Shown: positions 53,731 through 63,575 of the stretch, one piece after another | How positions within the stretch are numbered: the stretch's first letter is position 1 | How the letters are laid out: the number at the start of each line of letters is the position of its first letter | Assembly: GCF_900108945.1 (NCBI RefSeq) | Contig: NZ_FNYE01000003.1 | Span: forward strand, 62,001 to 126,000 | Direction: 5' to 3' | Source of the DNA: Paraburkholderia diazotrophica | GTDB taxonomy: Bacteria > Pseudomonadota > Gammaproteobacteria > Burkholderiales > Burkholderiaceae | DNA length: 64,000 bases | Translations under genes and position numbers: made by a program | The notes under the pieces: generated by a model | Seen by the model: only the letters and a program-made list of their open reading frames with translations | What the model was told of the DNA's origin: nothing | Databases searched by the model: none

Positions 53731-54888
53731 TCAGTTCAACGCGGCTGCCGAGGTCTGCACCTTCTTGCCAGTGCCGGCGCGCTTGATCTCGTCGAGCTTG
53801 ATCTCGACGTGACGCGAGAACACGTATTCGGCGGGACGCTGCCTGTCGAGCGGAATGTCCTTCGCGAATTCGCCCGTCGTCCGCGCGCCAGTCAGGCTGA
53901 CCTTGAACGCCTTCAGCGGATGCGAGACCGTATCCATCACGGCCGTCGCTTCGAAGCCGCAATGGACCATGCAGTCCGCGCACTTCTCGTAGTTGCCCGT
54001 GCCGTACTTGTCCCAGTCGGTGGTTTCCATCAGCTCCTTGAAGGTCTTCACGTAACCTTCGCCGACCAGATAGCACGGCTTCTGCCAGCCGAACACGGTG
54101 CGCGCCGGGTTGCCCCACGGCGTGCATTCGTACGTCTGGTTGCCGGCCAGGAAGTCGAGGAACAGGCTCGACTGGCTGAACGACCACTTCTTGCCGTTGT
54201 CGCCGCGCTTGAAGATTTCGCGGAACAGCTGCTTGGTCTTTTCGCGGTTCAGGAAGTGCTGCTGGTCGGGCGCGCGCTCATACGCATAGCCCGGCGACAC
54301 CGTGATGCCGTCCACACCCATCGGGCCGACCGTGTCGAAGAACGCGGCGACGCGTTCCGGCACGGCGTCGTTGAACAGCGTGCAGTTGATGTTCACGCGG
54401 AAGCCGCGGCGCTTGGCTTCCTTGATGGCCGCGACGGCCTTGTCGTACGTGCCGTCCTGCGAGACCGAGTGGTCGTGCATTTCGCGGTCGCCATCCAGGT
54501 GCACCGACCAGACGAAGTACGGATTCGGCTCGTAGTCGTCCATCTTCTTTTCCATCAGCAGCGCGTTCGTGCACAGGTACACGAACTTCTTGCGCGCCAT
54601 GATGCCCTTGACGATCTCCGGCATCTCCTTGTGCAGGAGCGGCTCGCCGCCCGCGATTGAGACGACGGGTGCGCCGCATTCGTCGACGGCTTCGAGGCAT
54701 TCGGCCAGCGACAGACGTTGGTTGAGGATGGGATCGGGGTAATCGATCTTGCCGCAGCCGTTGCACGCGAGGTTGCAGCGGAACAGCGGCTCGAGCATCA
54801 GCGCGAGCGGATAGCGCTTGTTGCCCTTCAGGTGCTGACGCATGATGTACGCGCCAACCCGGACTTTTTGCAGCATCGGAATAGACAA
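53731..54888 (-). CDS. hpnH: Adenosylhopane synthase, radical SAM (HpnH)
   Basis: A 385-residue radical-SAM enzyme that adds the 5'-deoxyadenosyl group to hopene, the first step of C35 hopanoid side-chain synthesis. The [4Fe-4S] cluster motif is Cys38-X3-Cys42-X2-Cys45 (RCNLACNGCGK), with the SAM motif IAGGEPLLH near residue 80. A C-terminal Cys-rich part (CADCMVHCGFEA) is typical of the family. It is encoded 11 bases downstream of ispH on the same strand. Its product is the substrate of HpnG encoded at 31835-32548. Confidence 0.96.
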   Translation of the reverse strand: MSIPMLQKVRVGAYIMRQHLKGNKRYPLALMLEPLFRCNLACNGCGKIDYPDPILNQRLSLAECLEAVDECGAPVVSIAGGEPLLHKEMPEIVKGIMARKKFVYLCTNALLMEKKMDDYEPNPYFVWSVHLDGDREMHDHSVSQDGTYDKAVAAIKEAKRRGFRVNINCTLFNDAVPERVAAFFDTVGPMGVDGITVSPGYAYERAPDQQHFLNREKTKQLFREIFKRGDNGKKWSFSQSSLFLDFLAGNQTYECTPWGNPARTVFGWQKPCYLVGEGYVKTFKELMETTDWDKYGTGNYEKCADCMVHCGFEATAVMDTVSHPLKAFKVSLTGARTTGEFAKDIPLDRQRPAEYVFSRHVEIKLDEIKRAGTGKKVQTSAAALN

Positions 54889-54899
54889 ATCGTCCTCCT

Positions 54900-55844
54900 T
54901 TAAACTTCGCGTGCAGCGAGTGGTTGCGTCAGTTTCGACGGCAACTTGAATTCAACTTTTTCTTCACGTCCCGCCATCGTCGTCACGTCGACGGGGCCCA
55001 GTGTGCGAAGCGCATCAATGACGTTCTCGACCATTTCTTCCGGCGCCGACGCGCCCGCCGTCAGGCCGACCGTTCCGACGCCTGCGAACCATTCCGGCTT
55101 GAGCTCGGAACCGTCGGCGACGAGGTAGCTGGGCACGCCCGATTCGCTGCCGATTTCGCGCAGGCGGTTCGAATTCGAGCTGTTCGTTGCGCCCACCACC
55201 AGCAACACGTCCACCTGCGAGCTGAGCTCGCGCACGGCGGCCTGGCGGTTTTGCGTCGCGTAGCAGATATCGCGCGTATCGGGACCGACGATATCCGGGA
55301 AACGGCGCTTCAACGCATCGATGATGCCGCGCGTGTCGTCCACCGAAAGCGTAGTCTGCGTGACGTAGGCAAGCGCCGTATCGACAGGCAGCTCCAGCTT
55401 TGCGACGTCGGCTTCGCTTTGCACCAGCAGCACAGGCCCCGGAATCTGGCCGATCGTGCCTTCCACTTCGGGATGGCCCGCGTGGCCGATCAGGATCAGC
55501 GTGCGGCCCGCCGCAACATATTGCCGTCCTTGCACATGCACCTTGGTCACGAGCGGGCAGGTGGCGTCCAGCACATCCAGACCACGCGCTTGCGCGTCAC
55601 GTTCTACGCTTTGAGCAACACCGTGGGCACTGAAAATCGCAACCGCGCCCTGCGGCACTTCATCGAGCTCTTCGACGAAACGCGCGCCTTTGCGGCGAAG
55701 ATTATCGACCACGTGCCTGTTGTGGACGATCTCGTGACGCACATAAACAGGTGCGCCATGTTGCTGCAAAGCGCGATCGACAATCTCGATCGCCCTCACG
55801 ACTCCCGCACAAAAGCCGCGGGGTTGGGCAAGGATGACTCGCAT
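54900..55844 (-). CDS. ispH: 4-hydroxy-3-methylbut-2-enyl diphosphate reductase
   Basis: A 314-residue iron-sulfur enzyme (LytB/IspH), last step of the MEP isoprenoid pathway, giving IPP and DMAPP. The cluster cysteines are Cys12, Cys96 and Cys194, and the TNSSNSNRL motif is present. In an operon with hpnH it is probably the hopanoid-linked copy (ispH2), supplying isoprenoid precursors; a housekeeping ispH would be expected on the main chromosome. It is divergent from hpnB. Confidence 0.96.
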   Translation of the reverse strand: MRVILAQPRGFCAGVVRAIEIVDRALQQHGAPVYVRHEIVHNRHVVDNLRRKGARFVEELDEVPQGAVAIFSAHGVAQSVERDAQARGLDVLDATCPLVTKVHVQGRQYVAAGRTLILIGHAGHPEVEGTIGQIPGPVLLVQSEADVAKLELPVDTALAYVTQTTLSVDDTRGIIDALKRRFPDIVGPDTRDICYATQNRQAAVRELSSQVDVLLVVGATNSSNSNRLREIGSESGVPSYLVADGSELKPEWFAGVGTVGLTAGASAPEEMVENVIDALRTLGPVDVTTMAGREEKVEFKLPSKLTQPLAAREV

Positions 55845-56303
55845 AGGCTGGCGAACTCCGACTGACGCGGGTTTCCGGCCAGATCGGTAAAAAGGACCTG
55901 TTCGCCGCGTCTGTATAGTTAATTGTCTTAAATCCGACGAAAGTCGATACTCGAGACCAAACGCGCATTCTAACGCTATCGCCGTTTGTTTGCTTTTTTG
56001 ACGCTTTGTACTGTGGCGTTTCGCGTGGCAAAAATGACTCGCTGCACCAGATGGCGTGAACCCTTAAACTAGCGGGCCTCGCGGCGCGAGGCGCACGCAG
56101 CGCAACATTTGCGCGCAGGTTTTGAATTTTCTGCGACATCTCTACCAGATGGCGCATTCTTGAACGTATCGAACAAGCCAGCTATCACATATTCGGTGGC
56201 TGGCCAGCGCTCGTTTTCCACGATTGGCGCGTCGTCGCGGCGGGTGTTGCCGCGCGCGTCCGCAACCGCGCATCGCAGCGCGGCTTCCAAAGAGGGGCAA
56301 TGC
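55845..56303. other. Divergent promoter gap between ispH and hpnB
   Basis: 459 bases without a gene. A plus-strand promoter candidate lies at 55923-55951. The stretch 55905-56000 is A+T-richer than its surroundings. Confidence 0.5.
55923..55951 (+). promoter_or_regulatory. Candidate sigma70 promoter toward hpnB
   Basis: TTGTCT and GATACT separated by 17 bases, upstream of hpnB. The distance to the start codon is long (about 350 bases), so a leader would be expected. Confidence 0.4.
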
Positions 56304-57482
56304 ATGATTGCGGCGGTTCTGTTTCTGTTGGCGTGTCTCTCGCTCCTGATCTGGTGTGTGCTGCTGTTCGCGCGCGGCGGCTTCTGGCGCGCGCATCCTG
56401 CCGCGCCGCTCGCGCCCGGCACGCGCGATACGTGGCCTGGCGTCGCAGCCGTGGTGCCGGCGCGCAACGAGGCGGACGTGATCGCGCGGGCTGTCACGTC
56501 GTTGCTCGCGCAGGACTATCCGGGCGAGTTTCATGTGATCGTCGTCGATGACCATAGCACCGACGGCACCGCCGACGCCGCCCGTGCCGCCGCGCTCGCG
56601 CTCAGGTGTCCGGACCGGCTGACGGTGATCGGCGCGAAGCCGCTGCCGACAGGCTGGTCGGGCAAGGTATGGGCGCAGTCGCAGGGCATCGAGGCCGTGC
56701 GGACGCTCGGCTACGTGCCCGAGTATCTGCTGCTCACCGACGCCGACATCGGCCATCCCGACGACGCGCTCACGCAACTCGTGATGCGCGCCGACGCAGA
56801 AAAGCGCGATCTCGTCTCGCTGATGGTCCGCCTGCGCTGCGATTCGTTCTGGGAAAAGGCGCTGATTCCCGCCTTCGTGTTCTTCTTCGCGAAGCTCTAC
56901 CCGTTCTCGTGGGTCAACAATCCGCGCAATCGCACGGCCGGGGCGGCGGGCGGCTGCATGCTGGTACGCCGCACGGCGCTGGAAGAAGCGGGCGGCATCG
57001 AATCGATTCGCGCGGAACTGATCGACGATTGCAGCCTCGCCGCGCGCATCAAGCATCGCGGCGAGGGGCGTCACCCGATCCGTCTGGACGTGGCGGCGCA
57101 TAGCGTGTCGCTGCGCCCTTACGACAGCTGGCGCGAGATCTGGAACATGATCGCGCGCACCGCATTTACGCAGCTGCGCTATTCGGCGTGGCTGCTCGCG
57201 GGCACGCTGCTCGGCATGACGATCATTTATCTGGTGCCGCCCGTCGTCGCCATCGTGCTCGGACCGAAGGGCTGGCCCGCCTGGCTCGCGTGGGCGGCGA
57301 TGTGCTGCGCGTATGCGCCGATGCTGCGCTACTACAACCGCTCGCCGCTGTGGGCGCCGTTCCTGCCGCTCGTCGCGCTGTTCTATGTCAGCGCGACGTT
57401 CGGCTCCGCCGTGCGCTACTGGCGCGGCAAGGGCGGCCAGTGGAAGGCGCGCGTGCAGGCGCCCGCCGGGTCGAATCAATGA
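56304..57482 (+). CDS. hpnB: Hopene-associated glycosyltransferase HpnB
   Basis: A 392-residue family 2 glycosyltransferase with an N-terminal TM (AAVLFLLACLSLLIWCVLLF), a cytoplasmic GT-A domain (PARNEADVIARAVTSLL, VDDHSTDGT, the DXD-like LLTDADIGHP), and three C-terminal TM segments. It matches the HpnB family linked to hopanoid clusters; the sugar and acceptor are not established. The ATG at 56304 follows GAGGGG; an upstream-extended frame is rejected. It overlaps the transglycosylase gene by 4 bases. Confidence 0.92.
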   Translation: MIAAVLFLLACLSLLIWCVLLFARGGFWRAHPAAPLAPGTRDTWPGVAAVVPARNEADVIARAVTSLLAQDYPGEFHVIVVDDHSTDGTADAARAAALALRCPDRLTVIGAKPLPTGWSGKVWAQSQGIEAVRTLGYVPEYLLLTDADIGHPDDALTQLVMRADAEKRDLVSLMVRLRCDSFWEKALIPAFVFFFAKLYPFSWVNNPRNRTAGAAGGCMLVRRTALEEAGGIESIRAELIDDCSLAARIKHRGEGRHPIRLDVAAHSVSLRPYDSWREIWNMIARTAFTQLRYSAWLLAGTLLGMTIIYLVPPVVAIVLGPKGWPAWLAWAAMCCAYAPMLRYYNRSPLWAPFLPLVALFYVSATFGSAVRYWRGKGGQWKARVQAPAGSNQ

Positions 57483-58150
57483 GACGGCTCGTCTGCCTGA
57501 TCGTGCTGTCGCTGGGCCTCATGCAGGCCGCGCTGGCGGACGACCAGACCGGCCACGACCACATGTCCGCGTATCTGCGTCAGAAATTCGGCCTCGCAAA
57601 GGAGAAGGCCGAGCAGATCTCGAACGCAGTGCGCGCCGCATCGGAAAAGTATGCGCTCCCGCCCGCACTGATTCTGGCGATCATCTCGATCGAATCGCGC
57701 TTCAAGGAAAAGGCCAAGGGCGGCAACGGCGCGACGGGGCTGATGCAGGTCGTGCCCGGCGCGCACAGGCGGATGCTGAAAGACGTGAAGGATCTGACCG
57801 ATCCGGAGACCAACATCGAAGTTGGCTCGGCGATTCTGTACGGCTACGTGAAATCGGCGGGCGGCGATATGAATGCCGCGTTGAAGAGCTATGGCGGGTC
57901 GCAGGCGTACGCGGAGAAGGTCAATGGCCGCGTGAAGACGTTCGCGGACGTGCTGGACGCCGAGGCGGCCGCGGCATCGGGCGCGGACCAGCCGCTGCCG
58001 TCGCGCGACGGCGGCTGTGATGCGCGCTGGACGTCGCTGTGTATCGGGCCCGTCGTCTATGTGAGCCCCGTGGACGATGCCGCCGACAAGCCCAGCGTTT
58101 CGCAGCGCGCATCCAGCCTGCTCAATTCACTGCTGCCGCATTCGCACTGA
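57479..58150 (+). CDS. Lytic transglycosylase (SLT domain)
   Basis: A 223-residue periplasmic protein with a signal peptide (LVCLIVLSLGLMQAALA) and a Slt/MltE-like domain. The catalytic glutamate is Glu72 in IISIESRFKEKA, followed by GATGLMQVVPGA and the ALKSYGGSQAY motif. It cuts the peptidoglycan glycan strand. The C-terminal 50 residues are outside the fold. Coupled to hpnB by a 4-base overlap. Confidence 0.9.
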   Translation: MRRLVCLIVLSLGLMQAALADDQTGHDHMSAYLRQKFGLAKEKAEQISNAVRAASEKYALPPALILAIISIESRFKEKAKGGNGATGLMQVVPGAHRRMLKDVKDLTDPETNIEVGSAILYGYVKSAGGDMNAALKSYGGSQAYAEKVNGRVKTFADVLDAEAAAASGADQPLPSRDGGCDARWTSLCIGPVVYVSPVDDAADKPSVSQRASSLLNSLLPHSH

Positions 58151-58205
58151 ACGGGCGCGACGAAACGAAGCGCGCGGCCGACGGATCGACGAGCCGCCGC
58201 GCGCA

Positions 58206-58757
58206 TCACTTCTGCGTGAGCATCATGTACATCTGGATGACCATGTCCGGCGAGAACTGGAACGGCACCCAGCCGTGACCCGTGTGACGCAGCACCAGCA
58301 GACGGTCGCCGTTCGATTGTTTCTGCACGGCCATCACCGGATTCTTCGTCGAGACGAAACGCCAGCCGGCGGGCAGATTCGGCGGGACTTCGGGCTCCAT
58401 CGACGCGCGCGCGTTCGACAGTTCCTCGACCAGCTGACCGACCTGCGACGGATGCAGCGTGACCGACTTGCCGCCGATCGTCATCGTGATTTCGTTCTGG
58501 CTCGGACGTTCGATATGCAGCGTCGGCTTTTCGTCGGCAGCCGCTGCATCGGCTTCCCGCGGCTCGTCGGCTCGTGCTTCAGCCGCAGTTTCCGAAGTCT
58601 GCGAAGTTTGCGCGGTTTCGATGGGCGCTTCGACGGCGGCGGCCGCTGCTTCGACGGCGGAAGAGGCGGCCTCGACCTGTTGCCGGGACGTCGTGAAAGC
58701 CTGAATCAGCTGATCGACGCCCGTTTCGAGCGCGCCAATCTGTTCGTGAAGGTTCAT
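58206..58757 (-). CDS. Protein of unknown function with acidic linker
   Basis: A 183-residue cytoplasmic protein. A short N-terminal helix is followed by an Ala/Glu-rich linker (about 30-80) and a C-terminal globular part (about 80-183: ITMTIGGKSVTLHPSQVGQL, then LPAGWRFVSTKNPVMAVQKQ and FSPDMVIQMYMMLTQ). No family recognised. It is 108 bases upstream of hpnA's 3' end? No: it lies on the same strand as hpnA and downstream of it, so it may be expressed with hpnA. Confidence 0.68.
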   Translation of the reverse strand: MNLHEQIGALETGVDQLIQAFTTSRQQVEAASSAVEAAAAAVEAPIETAQTSQTSETAAEARADEPREADAAAADEKPTLHIERPSQNEITMTIGGKSVTLHPSQVGQLVEELSNARASMEPEVPPNLPAGWRFVSTKNPVMAVQKQSNGDRLLVLRHTGHGWVPFQFSPDMVIQMYMMLTQK

Positions 58758-58865
58758 GCGTAGTTCTCTGGTAAGACCCGCGATTTTACCTTCTGCGCGC
58801 CGACGTTAAACTTCGTGTCGGCATCGAGTTGTAACAAAGCGTACGTGCAGATCGCCGCGTCTGCA

Positions 58866-59876
58866 TCACGTCTTCAGATAACCCGCGTCGCGGAACCAGT
58901 CGAGCGCATCGCGCAGTCCCTCGCGATACGGCCGCGCGCGATAGCCGAGTTCGCGCTCGGCTTTCGCGGACGTGAAGTACATCTTGTTCTTCGACATCTT
59001 CAATCCGTCGACGGTCACGAACGGCTCGCGCTTCGTGAACTTCGCGACGGCTTCCGCGCCCATCGCGAGCGGATACAGCGGCCAGCGCGGCAACGCGATG
59101 GTCGGCGGCTTGCGCCCGACGATGCCTGCGATATCGGCGAGCATCTGTTGCAGCGGCAGATTCTCGCCGCCGAGGATATAGCGTTCGCCGATCTTGCCGC
59201 GTTCGAGCGCAAGGAAATGGCCCATCGCGACGTCATCGACGTGCACGAGGTTCAGCCCCGTATCGACGAACGCGGGAATCTTGCCGAGCGCCGCTTCGAC
59301 GATGATGCGGCCTGTCGGCGTCGGCTTCACGTCGCGCGGGCCGATGGGCGTCGACGGATTGACGATGACGGCGGGCAGCCCGTCGTTCGCGATCATCCGT
59401 TCGACCGCGCGCTCTGCGCGCACCTTGCTGCGCTTGTACACGCCGATCGCCTGCTGCGGCGTCATCGGCGAGGTTTCGTCGACCGACTGGCCCGAGCTCG
59501 TCACCTTTAGCGTCGCGACGCTGCTGGTGTACACGATGCGCTCGACGCCTTCTTTCAGCGCGGCGCGCATCGTCGCTTCCGTGCCTTCCAGATTCGAGCG
59601 TTCGATTTCATTCGGGTCGGGCGCCCACAGCCGATAATCCGCCGCGACGTGCAGCAGATAGCGCGCGCCGCGCAGCGCCGCGCGCATCGACGCTTCGTCC
59701 CGCATGTCGCCGACGGCGATCTCCGCGTCGAGCGATTCGACGTTGCGGCGCGGACTCGTCGGACGCACGAGCACGCGCACCGCGAAGCCCTTTTGCTGCG
59801 CGATGCGCGCGACAGCCGAGCCGACGAAACCGGATGCGCCGGTGACGAGTACGAGATCGCGAGTCTGATCGGTCAT
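58866..59876 (-). CDS. hpnA: Hopanoid-associated sugar epimerase HpnA
   Basis: A 336-residue extended-SDR/NAD-dependent epimerase-type protein. The Rossmann motif is VTGASGFVGSAVA near residue 10, the catalytic YKRSK motif is present, and SSVATLKV precedes it. It matches the HpnA family tied to hopanoid clusters, thought to act on the sugar part of the side chain. The start at 59876 is chosen over a much longer upstream frame, which has no coding character. It ends the second hopanoid block. Confidence 0.92.
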   Translation of the reverse strand: MTDQTRDLVLVTGASGFVGSAVARIAQQKGFAVRVLVRPTSPRRNVESLDAEIAVGDMRDEASMRAALRGARYLLHVAADYRLWAPDPNEIERSNLEGTEATMRAALKEGVERIVYTSSVATLKVTSSGQSVDETSPMTPQQAIGVYKRSKVRAERAVERMIANDGLPAVIVNPSTPIGPRDVKPTPTGRIIVEAALGKIPAFVDTGLNLVHVDDVAMGHFLALERGKIGERYILGGENLPLQQMLADIAGIVGRKPPTIALPRWPLYPLAMGAEAVAKFTKREPFVTVDGLKMSKNKMYFTSAKAERELGYRARPYREGLRDALDWFRDAGYLKT

Positions 59877-60083
59877 TGCCTGCTGGTTCCCTTTTGCCGT
59901 TTTCTCTGTTGTTGCCCGAATGGCTGCGCGAATGGCGTATCGCAGAGGTCGGATTGTACGTGTTGCGCTTGAAGGACTGTCGATGGCGCGCGTCGTGCTC
60001 GCGTGCCCGTCAGCAAGCAAAGCCCACGCGGCGCGACTAGAATGCCCGCGTGAACGCATGGAAACGCATAAGGAGGTGAGAGC

Positions 60084-60380
60084 ATGTCCGGCACGGATCT
60101 CGATTCGCGGCTCGAAACGTATTACGTGCGCGTGCGCGGCATGGTGCAGGGCGTTGGTTTTCGTCACGCGACTGTGCGCCAGGCGCATGCGCTAGGTATC
60201 CGCGGATGGGTGGCGAACCTGGAGGACGGTTCCGTCGAAGCGATGCTGCAAGGGCCGGCAAATCAGGTCGACCGGATGCTGTCATGGCTGCGTCACGGGC
60301 CGCCGGCGGCGCGCGTCACGGAAGTGACAGGCGAAGAGCGCGCGAGCGACAAGCGTTTCGAACGCTTCGAGCAGCACTGA
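60084..60380 (+). CDS. acyP: Acylphosphatase
   Basis: A 98-residue acylphosphatase that hydrolyses carboxyl-phosphate bonds. The catalytic Arg27 lies in the phosphate loop GMVQGVGFRH and Asn45 in GWVANLEDGSVEA. The start follows a strong AAGGAGG ribosome-binding site. A terminator follows at 60422-60449. Confidence 0.95.
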   Translation: MSGTDLDSRLETYYVRVRGMVQGVGFRHATVRQAHALGIRGWVANLEDGSVEAMLQGPANQVDRMLSWLRHGPPAARVTEVTGEERASDKRFERFEQH

Positions 60381-60421
60381 CGCGTACGAAGCACGCGAAT
60401 CACTTGAATGAATGAAGCAGA

Positions 60422-60449
60422 AAAAAGCGCGCGGCACCGCGCGCTTTTT
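60422..60449. terminator. Bidirectional intrinsic terminator
   Basis: AAAAAGCGCGCGG / CCGCGCGCTTTTT with a 2-base centre, between acyP and the convergent egtD-like gene. Confidence 0.88.
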
Positions 60450-60461
60450 CATGCTGACGTA

Positions 60462-61442
60462 TCAGCGCGCCACCAGCAGGCTCTCTGCAAACCCCCAGTC
60501 GCGCTCGATCCATTGATGGCTGCACACGAAGCCCGCGTCGTCGGCGATTGCATGCAGTTCTTCCGCACGGTACTTGTGGCTGCTTTCCGTCCAGATCGTC
60601 TCGCCTTCCTCCAGTTCGACCGACAGCTTCGCCGCGCGCACCTGCGCGCTCACATGCCGTTTTGCGCGCAGATGCATTTCGACGCTGCGTACGTCCGCGT
60701 TGAAGCGCGCGACGTGCTCGAACGCGTCGAGTGGAAAGTCGCCATCCAGCTCGCGATTGATCCGCGCAAGCAGGTTCAGATTGAACGCGGCCGTCACGCC
60801 GATGGGATCGTCATACGCGGCAATCAGCACGGGCACCGGCTTTTCGAGGTCGGTGCCGAGCAGCAGCGCATCGCCGGGCGCGAGCATGTTGCGGATGTCG
60901 CGCAGAAAACGCGTGGCGGCAAGCCTGCCGAAGTTGCCGATCGTGCTGCCGAGAAACAGCACGAGCAGCGGCTCGTCCTTGGCGCGGCGCTTGCTCACTT
61001 CGGCGAGCCCCGCGAGATAGTCGCGCTCGTAGCCGACGATGGAGATGCGTTCGATGTCACCGAGTTCGCGGCGACATAATTGCAAAGCGGTGCGCGAAAT
61101 TTCAATCGGGCAGTAAGAAGTGGGACGCTTTTTACACAGCGCTTCGAGGATGCGGCGCGTCTTGCGGCCGCTGCCGCTGCCCAGTTCCGCGACGATTGCA
61201 TCGTGCGGCAACTGCGCGACGATATCGGTCGCGTGCTGTGCGAGCAGGCGTTCTTCGGCGCGCGTGACGCCGTATTCGGGCAGCGCGGTGATGACTTCGA
61301 AGAGCGCCGATCCCACTTCATCGTACAGGTACTTCGACGGCAATTCCTTCTGAGGCTGCTTGCTGAGGCCAGCGCGGACGGCAGCGGCAAACTCCGGCGA
61401 TACGTCGTGCGACAGATGATGCGATACGGCTGGCTGAGTCAT
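60462..61442 (-). CDS. egtD: L-histidine N-alpha-methyltransferase (EgtD-like)
   Basis: A 326-residue SAM-dependent methyltransferase of the EgtD family, which trimethylates histidine to hercynine, the first step to ergothioneine. The SAM-binding AELGSGSGRKTRRILEAL (about 85-102), LFLGSTIGNF and the YLYDEVGSALFEVITALPEY segment are typical. EgtB, which usually follows, is not adjacent on either side. Ends at a shared terminator with acyP. Confidence 0.9.
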   Translation of the reverse strand: MTQPAVSHHLSHDVSPEFAAAVRAGLSKQPQKELPSKYLYDEVGSALFEVITALPEYGVTRAEERLLAQHATDIVAQLPHDAIVAELGSGSGRKTRRILEALCKKRPTSYCPIEISRTALQLCRRELGDIERISIVGYERDYLAGLAEVSKRRAKDEPLLVLFLGSTIGNFGRLAATRFLRDIRNMLAPGDALLLGTDLEKPVPVLIAAYDDPIGVTAAFNLNLLARINRELDGDFPLDAFEHVARFNADVRSVEMHLRAKRHVSAQVRAAKLSVELEEGETIWTESSHKYRAEELHAIADDAGFVCSHQWIERDWGFAESLLVAR

Positions 61443-61963
61443 GTTGGCTCCGTGTTGGCTCGTTTCCAGTGATGACTTGAGGACTGCGGAAAGCAGATAC
61501 GTTGGAGTGAGTGGACCGGCCTGCGTTCATGCGAGGCTAGCGTGAGCGCGTTCGATGACCGGGGCGTGTCTGCGTTCTCACGTCTGTGAAGCAGATTGAA
61601 AGCCGCGTGCTGGCGGCGTTAAACGTCACAATCAAGCAAGAACCGCGCACGAGCGGCGCACGACCTGAACAGGAGCGCGCCCGTCATTCCACCGAAGATT
61701 CGCCGACATCACGCGGCGTTGAGATCGAGTTAGGTTTTATAGTCCATCGTGCGTGAATATGCACGCAGGCATTTCGGCCAAAAACGCGCCCCGTGGCGCG
61801 TGCAACCGTCTAGAATGCGCGCTTCACGCGATGGCCGCGTTCCACATTCAGGGACACGCGCGCCGCGCAGTTAAAACAAGACTTAAACAATGGACGACAT
61901 CACTCGCGCAATCGAGCCCCGCCTCGCGTCTTGCACGCATCACCTTTCGAAGTGGACGCGCCG
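61443..61963. other. Gap without recognisable gene
   Basis: 521 bases between the divergent egtD-like and EamA genes. Weak open frames only. A -10-like TAGAAT at 61811-61816 could serve the EamA gene, without a good -35. Confidence 0.4.
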
Positions 61964-62854
61964 ATGAACGCATATCAACCGGGGCGCGGCATCGCGTTGT
62001 CCGTGACGGCATCGATGCTGTTTGCGCTGATGTCTGTGTACGCGAAGCTGCTGACACCGCTGACAGGGCTCGACATCTTCGCGTGGCGCGTGATCTGGAC
62101 CGTGCCCGGCGCTCTCATATTGATTGTCCTGCGCTCGCGGCTGCCGCAGTTGCGCGCGCTCGTGCAGCGCGCGTTCAGCGAGCCGCGCACGGCGTTCGCG
62201 CTGGCCGTCAGCGCCGCGCTGCTGGGCGTGCAGCTGTGGGTGTTTCTATGGGCGCCGCTGCACGGACGGATGCTCGAAGTGTCGCTCGGCTATTTCCTGT
62301 TGCCATTGACGATGGTGCTCGTCGGCCGCTTCTACTATCACGAGCGGCTGGAGCCGCTGCAATGGCTCGCCGTCGCCTGCGCGGCGCTCGGCGTGCTGCA
62401 CGAGCTATGGGTGACGCGCGCGTTCTCGTGGCCGACGCTGCTGGTCGCGCTCGGTTATCCGCCGTATTTCGTGCTGCGTCGCAAGATCAACGCCGATTCG
62501 CTGACGGCCTTCGCGCTCGAAGTGTCGTTGATGCTGCCGTTCGCGCTCGCGATGGCGCTCAACGGCGGCTCGCTCGCACTGCTGTCGGGGCGCATCGACA
62601 TGTGGCTGTTGCTGCTGCCCGGCCTCGGCGCGCTGAGTACGGTCGCGCTCGCGTCGTATCTGAAGGCGAGCCGTCTGTTGCCGATGGCGCTCTTCGGCAT
62701 CCTCGGCTATGTGGAGCCCGTATTGCTCGTGATCGTGTCGGTGACGCTGCTCGGCGAGACGTTGACAGCTCAACAGCTTGCCACCTATGTGCCGATCTGG
62801 ATCGCCGTCGGATTGACGGCGCTGCATAGCGTGCGTCTGCTCGCGCCGGGTTGA
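61964..62854 (+). CDS. EamA/RarD-family transporter
   Basis: A 296-residue inner-membrane protein with about ten hydrophobic segments in two EamA repeats (ALSVTASMLFALMSVYAKLL, then LGYFLLPLTMVLVGRFYYHE and YLKASRLLPMALFGILGYVE). The FFLP/GYFLLPL-type motif and the WRVIWTVPGA segment match the RarD branch. The substrate is unknown. The ATG at 61964 is preferred over a start 11 codons upstream. Confidence 0.88.
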   Translation: MNAYQPGRGIALSVTASMLFALMSVYAKLLTPLTGLDIFAWRVIWTVPGALILIVLRSRLPQLRALVQRAFSEPRTAFALAVSAALLGVQLWVFLWAPLHGRMLEVSLGYFLLPLTMVLVGRFYYHERLEPLQWLAVACAALGVLHELWVTRAFSWPTLLVALGYPPYFVLRRKINADSLTAFALEVSLMLPFALAMALNGGSLALLSGRIDMWLLLLPGLGALSTVALASYLKASRLLPMALFGILGYVEPVLLVIVSVTLLGETLTAQQLATYVPIWIAVGLTALHSVRLLAPG

Positions 62855-62916
62855 ATCGCTGCGCCTGCTTGGTTGCGCCGCGCTCGTGCGCGTGCGATGT
62901 CATCCGATCGCGGCGC

Positions 62917-63450
62917 TCATGCGTGGCCGCGCGCGGCGTTGATGCGCGTCGGACCGGCTTTCGCTTCGATTGCATCGCGCAATGCCGGGCGCCATCCGAA
63001 CGCAAACAGCGCTTCGGCGAGCACGAACAGCGGCCCGATCACGAGACCGATCAGATCGTCGACGAATGCGGGCTTGCGATGTTCATATGCGGCGTGTCCC
63101 ACGAACTGGATGATCCAGCCCACGACGAAGAGACCGGCGCCCGACGCGAGCCATGAAAGCGTCGGCTGCGCGGCGAGCCAGGCGCCGCACGCGAGGCACA
63201 ACGCGTAAAGGACGGCCATCATCATAGCGAGCGGCACGTCGAGCGCTATGTAGAAGGCCACGCTCAGCACGACCAGCGCCAACGCCGGCGATACCGGGAA
63301 CGGCAGCGCTGCAAACGTCCACGCGGGCCGGCTCAACAGCACGGCGAGCGCCAGAACGATCATCGGAATGCCGACGAAGTGGGTTGCGATGTTGCGGCGA
63401 TCGCGGTGATAGGCTGCGTATTGCGCAAGCTGGTCAGTGAGCGTTCTCAT
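62917..63450 (-). CDS. Mpo1-like (DUF962) membrane protein
   Basis: A 177-residue protein with four to five hydrophobic segments. Conserved histidines occur in AAYHRDRRNIATHFVGIPMI (about 10-29) and in WIIQFVGHAAYEHRKPAFVD, the pattern of the Mpo1/YGL010w family, in which yeast Mpo1 is an iron-dependent 2-hydroxy fatty acid dioxygenase. The start at 63450 is chosen because the preceding 18 residues are unrelated to the family. The bacterial substrate is unknown. Confidence 0.85.
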   Translation of the reverse strand: MRTLTDQLAQYAAYHRDRRNIATHFVGIPMIVLALAVLLSRPAWTFAALPFPVSPALALVVLSVAFYIALDVPLAMMMAVLYALCLACGAWLAAQPTLSWLASGAGLFVVGWIIQFVGHAAYEHRKPAFVDDLIGLVIGPLFVLAEALFAFGWRPALRDAIEAKAGPTRINAARGHA

Positions 63451-63575
63451 GGATGCCCGTCCTCGTTGAAAGTCATCATAATCGCGGTCGGCGGGCCGCA
63501 ACACATTCGGCTAGCCGACAATCCCGCCTTTCAGACCGACCCAACCGACCCAACCGACGGACCGCGCTTCGAACG

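Noticed and set aside
61443..61963. Riboswitch or small RNA between egtD and the EamA gene
   Set aside because: No convincing nested stems or conserved motif could be found by eye.
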